A stretch of 64,000 nt of DNA, taken from contig NZ_JACFAK010000003.1 of the NCBI RefSeq assembly GCF_014118685.1, positions 62,001 through 126,000 of the forward strand. Direction: 5' to 3'. Below are positions 30,050-37,845 of this stretch, piece by piece (within the stretch, counting starts at the first letter, position 1; each line of letters begins with the position of its first letter). Made by a program: the position numbers and the translations under genes. Origin of the DNA: Flaviflexus huanghaiensis (lineage in GTDB: Bacteria > Actinomycetota > Actinomycetes > Actinomycetales > Actinomycetaceae). The notes below the pieces were generated by a model. That model was not told the DNA's origin. It did not search any database and saw only the letters and a list, made by a program, of their open reading frames with translations.

Positions 30050-30883
30050 TTGTCCATATTCTCCGACCTTAAGGGGTCGCGCGAGCTGCTCGAGAACCTC
30101 ACGATGAGAGAGGTTAAGGGCAAGTACAAGCGGACTGCGCTTGGTCAGCTGTGGTCCCTCGCTAACCCGCTTGCCCTCATGATCGTGTACTCGTTCGTCT
30201 TCGCGATCGTTATCCGCGTCCAACCTGCCCCCGGCGACCCCTCTGGCCTCAACCTTTTCGTCCTCTGGCTCATGTGCGCCCTGCTGCCGTGGATATTCTT
30301 CTCAGGTGTCATCACCGGTTCGATGGCGACAGTGGTCGGCAACGAAAACCTCATCAAGAAGGTCTACTTCCCCCGCTCAATCCTCGTCTTCGCGAACACT
30401 CTCTCTGCGCTTTACCAGCACGTGTGGGAGATGGTCATCCTTGTCATCGTCATCCTCCTGCTCGGTAGCAACATCCTCATTTACGTCCCGCTCGTCGCCG
30501 TGACGATGGTCTTGCTCGCGCTCTTCGCGACCGGGCTCGGGCTTATTTTCTCGATCGCAAACGTCTACTTCCGCGACGTCCAGCACTTCGCTGCGATCCT
30601 GTTCCAGCTCTGGTTTTATGCGAGCCCGATCGTCTATCCCGCCCAGCTGGTCCGCGAGCAGTCCGAGAGCTTCGGCCCGATCATCGGCCCCATCACCATC
30701 GAGAACCTCTACTACCTCAATCCGTTCATTCACTTCGCGGAGATCTTCCGCAATCTGCTCTATGACGCGAGATGGCCAGATTGGGGTCAGTTCGGCCTTG
30801 TTGCCGCCGGATCGGTCGCCATCTTCTTCATCGGGTGGAAGATCTTCGACCGCCACCAGGACCACCTTGCGGAGGTGCTGTGA
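30050..30883 (+). CDS. ABC-2 polysaccharide exporter permease (TagG/Wzm type)
   Basis: 277-residue membrane protein with six predicted helices. MREVKGKYKRTALGQLWSLANPL is the conserved amphipathic entry of TagG/Wzm permeases, and NLIKKVYFPRSILV and YASPIVYPA are typical core motifs. It forms the channel that moves undecaprenyl-linked teichoic acid or O-antigen-like glycan outward. TTG start with GGGAGGA seven bases upstream. Its stop overlaps the ATPase gene start (TGATG), the usual permease-ATPase pair. Confidence 0.92.
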   Translation: MSIFSDLKGSRELLENLTMREVKGKYKRTALGQLWSLANPLALMIVYSFVFAIVIRVQPAPGDPSGLNLFVLWLMCALLPWIFFSGVITGSMATVVGNENLIKKVYFPRSILVFANTLSALYQHVWEMVILVIVILLLGSNILIYVPLVAVTMVLLALFATGLGLIFSIANVYFRDVQHFAAILFQLWFYASPIVYPAQLVREQSESFGPIIGPITIENLYYLNPFIHFAEIFRNLLYDARWPDWGQFGLVAAGSVAIFFIGWKIFDRHQDHLAEVL

Positions 30884-32085
30884 TGAACGAGATTGCTGTC
30901 TCCGTCCAGAACGTGTCAAAGAGCTTCAAGATTTATAAGGAGCTCAATAGGACCCTGAAGTCCGTCATCATCCGCCGTCGACGCGCCGTCGCCGAAGACT
31001 TTCAGGCACTCAACGATGTGAGCTTCGAGATCGAAAAAGGCTCGACCTTCGCTCTCGTGGGTGACAACGGCTCCGGCAAGTCGACCCTGCTCAAGTGCAT
31101 GGCAAAGATCCTCGTGCCTAACAGTGGCACGATCGTCGCTGACGGCAGGATCGCGGCGATGCTTGAGGTGGGCTCGGGCTTCCACCCGGAGCTGTCGGGC
31201 CGCGAGAATGTCTACCTCAACGGCTCTATTCTCGGCATGTCACGAGAGGAGCTCGATGGTCGCTTCGATGAGATCGTCGACTTTTCGGGTGTCGAGGAGT
31301 TTATCGACCAGCCGGTGAAGAACTACTCGTCCGGCATGTATGTGCGGCTCGGTTTCTCAGTTGCGATCCACACCCGACCGGACATCCTCCTCGTTGACGA
31401 GATCCTCGCCGTCGGCGACGCGGCGTTCCAGGATAAGTGCACGAAGAAGTTTGCCGACTTGCGCAATGACGGCAAGACCGTCGTCGTTGTATCCCATTCA
31501 ATCCCGCAGTTGCGAGCAATGGCTGACCATGCGGCATGGCTGGAGAATGGGGACCTTGTCGAGGTAGGCACGGCACGCACTGTCATCGAACGCTACGGGG
31601 ACTCGACGAAAAAGGGAGTCCGCATCGACTCTGATGGCAGGGTGCGCTGGGGCTCCGGTGAGGCCCTCGTCGAACGAGTCGAGGTTCTCGACTCGGAAGG
31701 TCAGCCCGCCGACTATCTTGTCGCCACCGGTGACCGGCTCACGCTTCGGCTCCACTACAACGCGAAGGAGCGGATCGACAGGCCGGTCTTCGGGTACAGC
31801 ATGGAGTCGATCGATGGCACCTACCTGTGGGGCAATAACACCCGTGACCTCGAGTTCCATGTCGACCACATCGACGGTAGGGGAGCTGTTGACCTGACGA
31901 TTCCTCGACTCAACCTCCAGCCCGGCCAGTACGTCTTCCATGGCTCTATCGTCAATACGACTACAGAGCACGTCTATGACTACGTCCGTGAGGCTGCCGC
32001 CATCGGCGTCAAGCGTGGCACGCCCTTCGAGTCGGGTGGCTACGTCATCCTCGACGGCCGCTGGTCCCGACCTCCCGGAAACTAG
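30883..32085 (+). CDS. ABC polysaccharide exporter ATPase with Wzt-like glycan-recognition tail (TagH/Wzt type)
   Basis: 400-residue ATPase partner of the permease. Walker A GDNGSGKST (60-68), signature YSSGM (148-152), Walker B LLVDEILAVGD (169-179) and H-loop SHS. FHPELSGRENVYLNGSILGMS is typical of TagH/Wzt. Residues about 255-400 form a beta-rich extension (GDRLTLRLHYNAKE, QPGQYVFHGSIV) like the Wzt C-terminal domain that reads the finished chain's terminal cap. The export step may therefore be selective for a chain-end modification. ATG overlaps the permease stop; the frame also extends upstream, but that part is not homologous. Confidence 0.9.
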   Translation: MNEIAVSVQNVSKSFKIYKELNRTLKSVIIRRRRAVAEDFQALNDVSFEIEKGSTFALVGDNGSGKSTLLKCMAKILVPNSGTIVADGRIAAMLEVGSGFHPELSGRENVYLNGSILGMSREELDGRFDEIVDFSGVEEFIDQPVKNYSSGMYVRLGFSVAIHTRPDILLVDEILAVGDAAFQDKCTKKFADLRNDGKTVVVVSHSIPQLRAMADHAAWLENGDLVEVGTARTVIERYGDSTKKGVRIDSDGRVRWGSGEALVERVEVLDSEGQPADYLVATGDRLTLRLHYNAKERIDRPVFGYSMESIDGTYLWGNNTRDLEFHVDHIDGRGAVDLTIPRLNLQPGQYVFHGSIVNTTTEHVYDYVREAAAIGVKRGTPFESGGYVILDGRWSRPPGN

Positions 32086-32095
32086 AGGAGCTCCC

Positions 32096-33421
32096 ATGAA
32101 GATTGTCATCGTCACACTCGATACGTTCTCGACGAAGATGGCGGGACCGGCGATCCGCGTATGGGAGATGGCGGGGATGCTCGCCCGCGAACACGACGTC
32201 ACGGTTCTCACGTTCGCCGAGGCTGGCCGCACGTCCCCGAATTTCTCTCTCGAGGCGACGAAGGTCGCCGACTTTGAGAGCGACCTCGGCACTCCCGACG
32301 TCGTCATCATCCAGGGCTACCTTGTCCACACCTTCCCGTGGTTGGGAGAGCGCGACTTCAAGCTCGTCGTCGACCTGTACGACCCGTTCCACCTCGAATC
32401 GCTCGGCGTGGAAAAGCATCGGCCAATGCCGGACAGGGAGCACGCCCTCCAGCACGCCATCAACGAACTTTCTGCGCAGATTCGGATCGGCGACTTCTTC
32501 CTCTGCGCGAGCGAAACCCAGCGGAGTCTGTGGATCGGACACCTCGCTGCGCTCGGTCGGGTCAACCCCCGGACGTACGATGCGGATGGGTCGCTGTGGA
32601 GCCTCATCGATCTTGCTCCCTTTGGGATTGCCGGCCCGACACCCACTCAGGATCGCCACGCGATCAAGGGTACGATCCCTGGCATCTCCGCCGACGATCA
32701 CCTCCTCATCTGGGGTGGCGGGATCTACAACTGGTTCGATCCCCTCACTGTCATCAGTGCCGTTGGTATCGCCGCCGAGACTGATCCGACGATCAGGCTC
32801 CTGTTCCTCGGTGCGAAGCACCCCAACCCGGATGTGCCCCAAATGGCGATGGCGGCCCACTCACGGCGGCATGCCGAGGAACTCGGACTGACTGGCACCC
32901 ATGTGTTCTTCCTCGACGACTGGGTGGAGTACGGGGACCGCCACAACTATCTCCTCGATGCCGACATCGGTGTGACCGCCCACTTCACCGACATCGAGAC
33001 CCATTTCAGCTTCCGCACGAGGGTCCTCGACTACCTGTGGACCGGGCTACCGATCATCACCTCGGACGGAGACTTCTTCGGCGATCTCGTTGAGTCACGC
33101 GGCCTTGGTCGCACCGTCCCCGTCGGGGACGAGCAGGCGATGGCACAAGCGATCCTCGAGGTCCTCGACAATCCAGATGACATGAGAGCTCGAGTTGTCG
33201 AAGCTTCGCGGGACTTCTCGTGGGAATCGACCCTCGCGCCGCTACTCGCGTACTGCCGAGACCCGTACTACGCGGCCGACCGGATTGACCGATTAGCGCC
33301 AGGCGAGATGGTCGCTCCGCGGCCCACACTCCGGTCCCTCGTGTCGAAGACATGGGAATCAACGCAACGTGCAGGGATTCGGCACACGGCCGCGAAGGCC
33401 GCGCGCTACCTGCGGCGCTGA
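32096..33421 (+). CDS. GT4-family glycosyltransferase
   Basis: 441-residue GT-B enzyme starting at ATG 32096 after AGAGGAG. MKIVIVTLDTFSTKMAGPAIRVWEMA opens the acceptor half. WGGGIYNWFDPLTVI, FLGAKHPNP and HFSFRTRVLDYLWTGLPIITSDGDF mark the donor half, with Thr/His/Phe in place of a classic EX7E first Glu. It resembles large glycosyltransferases found next to TagGH or rhamnan clusters. Third gene of the exporter operon. Its stop is 3 bp from the convergent GT2 gene with no terminator between them. Confidence 0.78.
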   Translation: MKIVIVTLDTFSTKMAGPAIRVWEMAGMLAREHDVTVLTFAEAGRTSPNFSLEATKVADFESDLGTPDVVIIQGYLVHTFPWLGERDFKLVVDLYDPFHLESLGVEKHRPMPDREHALQHAINELSAQIRIGDFFLCASETQRSLWIGHLAALGRVNPRTYDADGSLWSLIDLAPFGIAGPTPTQDRHAIKGTIPGISADDHLLIWGGGIYNWFDPLTVISAVGIAAETDPTIRLLFLGAKHPNPDVPQMAMAAHSRRHAEELGLTGTHVFFLDDWVEYGDRHNYLLDADIGVTAHFTDIETHFSFRTRVLDYLWTGLPIITSDGDFFGDLVESRGLGRTVPVGDEQAMAQAILEVLDNPDDMRARVVEASRDFSWESTLAPLLAYCRDPYYAADRIDRLAPGEMVAPRPTLRSLVSKTWESTQRAGIRHTAAKAARYLRR

Positions 33422-33424
33422 CTG

Positions 33425-34855
33425 TCAGGACCAGGCGTACCAGTACGGGTCGTCCTGGACCTCGCCGCGCCAGAGCTGCATCTCGTCCGCCTCGGCCTGG
33501 GTGAGCGTGGGAACACGGCTCGTCGACTCTCGGTGAAGAAGCGTGACGGGGTTACAGGAGACGGAGACGAGCCCCGCACGCTTGAGCTTGAGGCATAGAT
33601 CGACGTCGTTGTAGTTGAGCGGCAACCGCAGTGAGAAGCCACCGACGGACTCGAAGTTCTCCCGCGAGACAAGCAGACACGCACCCGTGACAGCCAGGTA
33701 TTCGGAGCATGCGCTCGCGGATGGGTCGCTCACCTCGGCCGGGTCGGCGCGGTAGTAGAGATGGTTCGGTTCGCACGTGTCAGGCCGAACCGTAATCCCG
33801 CAATGCTGAAGGTACCCGTCGGGGAAGAGTAGCCGCGCCCCGACAGCCCCGACACCAGGGCCGAGCGCCACCCTCATCATGAGGGCAAGCCAATCATCGG
33901 TTACAACCTCGACATCGTCGTTGAGGAAGAGGTTATGGGTGCCGCTCGCGTGGGCTGCGCCCGTGTTGCAGGATGCGGAGAAGCTGAAGTCGCCGCCGAT
34001 ATCGACAATCTTCAGTAGATCACCGGCGATTACCTGCGCTGCATCAACGACAGCCCCTGGCATTCGAGGCCCTGCGACGACGATGATCTCTTTCACGAGG
34101 GAGGTGTCGCGGGAGAGGATCGACTCGAGGCAGGCGAGAAGAGCGGGCCTGTCGCTCTCGCCGAAGCTCGCGGCCGTACCGATCGAGGGGATGACGATCG
34201 TCACCTGTTCGTCTGCAACCGGCTCGCCGGGAACGATGTGGTGCCCATCGCCCGAGAGCAGCGCCTCCGGATTCGCCGGGGAGAGGAGGGCTGCCCTGGC
34301 GGTCGTCGAGAGGCGAGGATGAGCCGGACCCGCATCGAGGACGACAGGGATGTGATCAACGGTCCGTGCCTCAGCGATAAGAGCCATCACCGTCGCATGC
34401 CACTCCGTCGTACCGCGATCGAGCACTGCCTTGGCGAGTTCGCCGCGGACGATGATGGAATCGCCGACGTCGCCGGTCGCGAGCATGCGGATGCGGCCGA
34501 AGCGGGGCCGGGTCGTGACGATGCCGCCCTCATCGACCGAATCCCCGTACATGACATCTGTTGATCGGACGGAGAGCCAGTGCTCGATGGAGGCGAGGGA
34601 GCCGGTCTCTGGGGCGCGACCCTCACGTAGCAGCCACGCTGCATCGCACTGCGCCGCGAGGCGCAACGCCTCGACGATGGGCGGCCCGGCAACGTCCGTC
34701 ACCGTCACGCCAGGCACATGCGGCAGGGTGGTCGTGTCTGTCCCCGTTGGCACGAGGATCGTCAGAGCCCACGAGGTCGAACGCTGTGCCTCCCACGCGC
34801 CACAGAACCGTGCGATATCGTCCGGGGTTCGACAGATCGTGATTGCCCGCCGCAT
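33425..34855 (-). CDS. GT2-family glycosyltransferase with an extra N-terminal region
   Basis: 476 residues. The catalytic GT-A domain is C-terminal (about 215-460): VTIVIPSIGTA, ACLESILSRDTSLVKEIIVV, FSFSASCNTGAAHASGTHNLFLNDDVEVV with the DD/DxD, VGAVGARLLFPDGYLQHCGI and NDVDLCLKL. This is the RfbF/WcaA-like rhamnosyl or galactosyl transferase pattern. The first 200 residues look like a decayed GT-A-like module without a DxD. ATGA overlap with the small upstream gene. Confidence 0.78.
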   Translation of the reverse strand: MRRAITICRTPDDIARFCGAWEAQRSTSWALTILVPTGTDTTTLPHVPGVTVTDVAGPPIVEALRLAAQCDAAWLLREGRAPETGSLASIEHWLSVRSTDVMYGDSVDEGGIVTTRPRFGRIRMLATGDVGDSIIVRGELAKAVLDRGTTEWHATVMALIAEARTVDHIPVVLDAGPAHPRLSTTARAALLSPANPEALLSGDGHHIVPGEPVADEQVTIVIPSIGTAASFGESDRPALLACLESILSRDTSLVKEIIVVAGPRMPGAVVDAAQVIAGDLLKIVDIGGDFSFSASCNTGAAHASGTHNLFLNDDVEVVTDDWLALMMRVALGPGVGAVGARLLFPDGYLQHCGITVRPDTCEPNHLYYRADPAEVSDPSASACSEYLAVTGACLLVSRENFESVGGFSLRLPLNYNDVDLCLKLKRAGLVSVSCNPVTLLHRESTSRVPTLTQAEADEMQLWRGEVQDDPYWYAWS

Positions 34856-35226
34856 CAGACCCGCCCGAATACCCTGAGCACGGCGTTCCCGGTGCCGCGA
34901 AGGACGCGCGCGCCGCCGTAGACCGCACGTTTGATCGGGGCGGGCGACCTGTCGGCTGCTGCCTTCACTGTGCCTTTGACCGATGTCGTCACGGAGGCTG
35001 CCCTGCGGGTATTCTGGAGTTTCGCTGTGAGCTCGGCAATCCGCATGGACTGGCTGCGGATGATCGCGTCACGAAGTGAGTTGCCTTCCGCTGCGGCGAT
35101 GAGGCGCGCCTGCATCTCCACCATCGACAGCTCCCCCACATGGTCGGCGGTGACGGGGGCAATGGAGGCTCGGAACTTCTCATCTCGCTCAGCGAGGGCC
35201 TGGAGCCAGTGCTCGGCAGTCGTCAT
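34855..35226 (-). CDS. Small hypothetical protein
   Basis: 123 residues from ATG 35226 and not a family I recognise. A helical N-terminus (AEHWLQALAERDEKFRASI) is followed by a long charged helix (MVEMQARLIAAAEGNSLRDAIIRSQSMRIAELTAKL) with coiled-coil character, then a basic tail. The frame runs on to 35337, overlapping the divergent gene. I prefer 35226 because TATGAT (35233-35238) lies exactly 6 nt before it. It is translationally coupled to the GT2 enzyme (ATGA) and may be its accessory subunit. Confidence 0.6.
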   Translation of the reverse strand: MTTAEHWLQALAERDEKFRASIAPVTADHVGELSMVEMQARLIAAAEGNSLRDAIIRSQSMRIAELTAKLQNTRRAASVTTSVKGTVKAAADRSPAPIKRAVYGGARVLRGTGNAVLRVFGRV

Positions 35227-35232
35227 GCCGCC

Positions 35233-35264
35233 ATCATAGAGCGCCGAAGGAATCTTGGTAGTGT
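35233..35264. promoter_or_regulatory. Divergent pair of leaderless -10 elements
   Basis: Minus strand TATGAT (35233-35238), 6 nt before ATG 35226. Plus strand TAGTGT (35259-35264), 6 nt before ATG 35271. The arrangement matches 21028-21058, with the same plus-strand hexamer. Confidence 0.55.
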
Positions 35265-35270
35265 AGCGCC

Positions 35271-37772
35271 ATGCGGATTCTGCAGGTGTCGGCTCACTTT
35301 CCTCCCGACTTCGTCTCCGGCGGAACGCTGATGCCACAGCGCTGCGCGCGCGCCATGGCAGAGCGCGGCCACGAATCGTTCGTCTTCGCAGGCGATCTCA
35401 ACTCGCTCGGACCGCTCGACGAAAAGGACACCATCGAGAACGGTATTCCCGTCCACTGGATCGGAATCTCCCCGTTCCTCAGTTGGGCCGATGTGAAGAA
35501 CTACAACAACCCCGCCGTCGCCCGCACCTTCGCGCGCTACGTCGCGACCATCAAGCCGGATGTCGTCCACTTCCATGCATTGCAGACCCTCGGGGGTGGG
35601 CTGCTCGATGTCGCGCGGAAAGCCGGGGCGAAGATTGTTGTCACCATGCACGACTTTTGGTGGATCTGCTCACGCCAGTTCCTCGTTGACCGGGAGTTTC
35701 GGCCCTGCTCCATCGTCCGTGACTGCGGGGAATGCCAGTGCGCCGTGAGCGCCGACTGGCTGACCGCACGCAACCAGTGGTTGGCGAAGCGCCTCGCCCA
35801 TGCCGATCTCATCCTCGTTCCCTCCGCGGCAATGGGACAGGTGATGGTCGCTAACGGCATCTCCGCGAAGCGAGTACGAGTCAACGAAAACGGGGTCGAT
35901 GTCGCCGGTGTGAGAGAGCGCCACGACATGGGAATGGGCGTTCGTTTCCTTTACGCCGGTGGCGGTGACCGCCTCAAGGGCTTCCACGTCCTTGCCGATG
36001 CGGTGAGGGGAGCCGATGTCCAGCCCGGCACATCTCTCAGCATTTATGGGGCGGCGCTTGACGACGTGCCGGACTGGGCCCGGTCCCACCCTGCCTTCGA
36101 CTCCGCCGATCTGCCCGAGATCCTCGCGCGACACGATGTCCTCGTCCTGCCCTCACTCGCACGGGAATCGCATTCGATCCTGACCCGCGAAGCCCTCGGC
36201 GCGGGACTGGCTGTCATCACCTCCCATACTCCCGGCCCCGCGGAGGCCGTCAAGGACGGGTTCAACGGGCGGGTCATCGCGACCGGCTCTGCCGATCAAC
36301 TACGGGCCGCAATCGAAGAGTTGTCCGATCAGTCGATTGCGAGATCGCTCATGGGCCGCGGCTCTGTCGCACCGACCGTCACACCGGAGGAACAGATGAC
36401 CGAGCTTGAAGGCTTCTATCGCGGGCTTGTCGACGGGCGCAGTGTCAGCCTCGGGAGCGCGGGCGAGGCGATTGAACAGCTCATCACAGACGTCGTCTAC
36501 ATCACCGGCATCCAGGGCGCCCCCGGCCGGTACCGGGCACATCTGCCCGTGGAAGCGCTCGCGACCCGGGGAATCAACGCGACGATCCATACCTACCGCG
36601 ACCCCGTGCTACCGCAACGCGTTCTCGAAGCTGACGCAGTCGTGTTCTACCGGGTGCCAGCCACTCCACAGATCCTTGAGCTCATAGAGTCAGTCCGCTC
36701 CGCGGAGCGGACGATCCCGATCCTCGGCGATGTTGACGACCTCATTTTTGACCCCGAGATCGAACCGCTTCTCGACAATCTCGCGACGCTGACGACAGAG
36801 GAACGCGACCTGTGGCGGGAGGGAATCCACCGGTACCGGACGACGCTCGAGAACTGCGACTATTTCATTGGCTCAACTCAGACCGTCAGCCGCGAGGCGG
36901 CCCGCCTTATTGGGATACCGGCCCACACGTACCACAACGGCGTTTCAGCGCTCCTTGCCCGCGTATCCGAACGGGAGCTCGCACGGGACCGGGCGCCCGG
37001 CCCCCTCCGCATTGGCTTCTTTTCGGGAACGAAAACACACGACGCGGACTGGGCTTCGATCGAGCCCGCCATCGCCCGCGTCTTCGAACAAAAAGACGTC
37101 GAGCTCTGGCTCGGCGGCCTCGTCGTTCCCACCGCGGTCCTCGATCGCTTCGCCGACCGGATCGTCCGCCTGCCCCTCGTGCCCTGGCAGGACCTACCCG
37201 CCTATTTGAGGGACGTCGATGTGTGCCTCGCCCCGCTGACGGACCGCTCGATTTTCAACGAAGCCAAGTCCGCGATCAAGTGGCTTGAAGCCGCTCTGGT
37301 TGAAACTCCAACAGTCGCATCCCCAACCCAGCCGTTCCGCGAGACCATCCGCAATGGCGAGACCGGCTTCCTTGCAGCGACTGAGGATGAATGGGTCGCA
37401 CACATTCTCGCGCTCCTCGACGACGCGGCACTACGTAGCCGGATTGGCTCGACCGCCCGCCACGAGGCTCTCCTCACCCGGTCTCCCGCCATCCAGGGTG
37501 AAGAGGCAGAAGCAATCCTCCGGGAAGCATGGGCCCACGTCGGCAAGCACGGTCATCGCACCGACTCCCACTTCCCGCCGGTCACGAGGGACGAGCCATT
37601 CACTCCGCTCGCCGTTGATATCGAGCCGTACGAGCTGGAGCCGAGTGCGACGCTTCCGACCGCGCACGCAACTCGACTTCTGCGCCAGGTTGGCGCCTCG
37701 CTGCGCCATGACGGGCTCAAGGTCACCGCAGACAAGGCGGCGACACGAATCCGCTCACGGCTTAGCCGGTGA
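35271..37772 (+). CDS. Two-domain glycosyltransferase (GT4 followed by a second GT-B module)
   Basis: 833 residues. The first module (about 1-385) is a GT4 enzyme: ILQVSAHFPPDFVSGGT, TMHDFWWICSRQ followed by a Cys-rich stretch (PCSIVRDCGECQC), VRFLYAGGGDRLKGFHVLADA and ESHSILTREALGAGLAVITS with EX7E. The second (about 405-765) begins ITDVVYITGIQGAPGRYRAHLPVEAL, contains LRIGFFSGTKTHDADWASIEPAI and ends with SAIKWLEAALVETPTVASP, a GT4-like donor half. The last 70 residues are basic. Such tandem enzymes often add two different sugars in turn. Leaderless-type start. Last gene before the CRISPR array. Confidence 0.8.
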   Translation: MRILQVSAHFPPDFVSGGTLMPQRCARAMAERGHESFVFAGDLNSLGPLDEKDTIENGIPVHWIGISPFLSWADVKNYNNPAVARTFARYVATIKPDVVHFHALQTLGGGLLDVARKAGAKIVVTMHDFWWICSRQFLVDREFRPCSIVRDCGECQCAVSADWLTARNQWLAKRLAHADLILVPSAAMGQVMVANGISAKRVRVNENGVDVAGVRERHDMGMGVRFLYAGGGDRLKGFHVLADAVRGADVQPGTSLSIYGAALDDVPDWARSHPAFDSADLPEILARHDVLVLPSLARESHSILTREALGAGLAVITSHTPGPAEAVKDGFNGRVIATGSADQLRAAIEELSDQSIARSLMGRGSVAPTVTPEEQMTELEGFYRGLVDGRSVSLGSAGEAIEQLITDVVYITGIQGAPGRYRAHLPVEALATRGINATIHTYRDPVLPQRVLEADAVVFYRVPATPQILELIESVRSAERTIPILGDVDDLIFDPEIEPLLDNLATLTTEERDLWREGIHRYRTTLENCDYFIGSTQTVSREAARLIGIPAHTYHNGVSALLARVSERELARDRAPGPLRIGFFSGTKTHDADWASIEPAIARVFEQKDVELWLGGLVVPTAVLDRFADRIVRLPLVPWQDLPAYLRDVDVCLAPLTDRSIFNEAKSAIKWLEAALVETPTVASPTQPFRETIRNGETGFLAATEDEWVAHILALLDDAALRSRIGSTARHEALLTRSPAIQGEEAEAILREAWAHVGKHGHRTDSHFPPVTRDEPFTPLAVDIEPYELEPSATLPTAHATRLLRQVGASLRHDGLKVTADKAATRIRSRLSR

Positions 37773-37785
37773 CGGCTGGATCTGT

Positions 37786-37813
37786 ACTGACTTGGCCCGG
37801 GTGCGGGAAACAC
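37786..37813 (-). CRISPR. Heavily decayed repeat beyond the leader-distal array end
   Basis: The 28 bases ending in GCGGGAAACAC match the repeat at about 15 positions, including 10 of the last 11, and lie 60 bp before the next decayed repeat, which keeps the array period. The 32 bases between would be an old spacer. Confidence 0.45.
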
Positions 37814-37845
37814 GGTTCGTAGTCTGAGTGTCCGTCTAACGTGTG

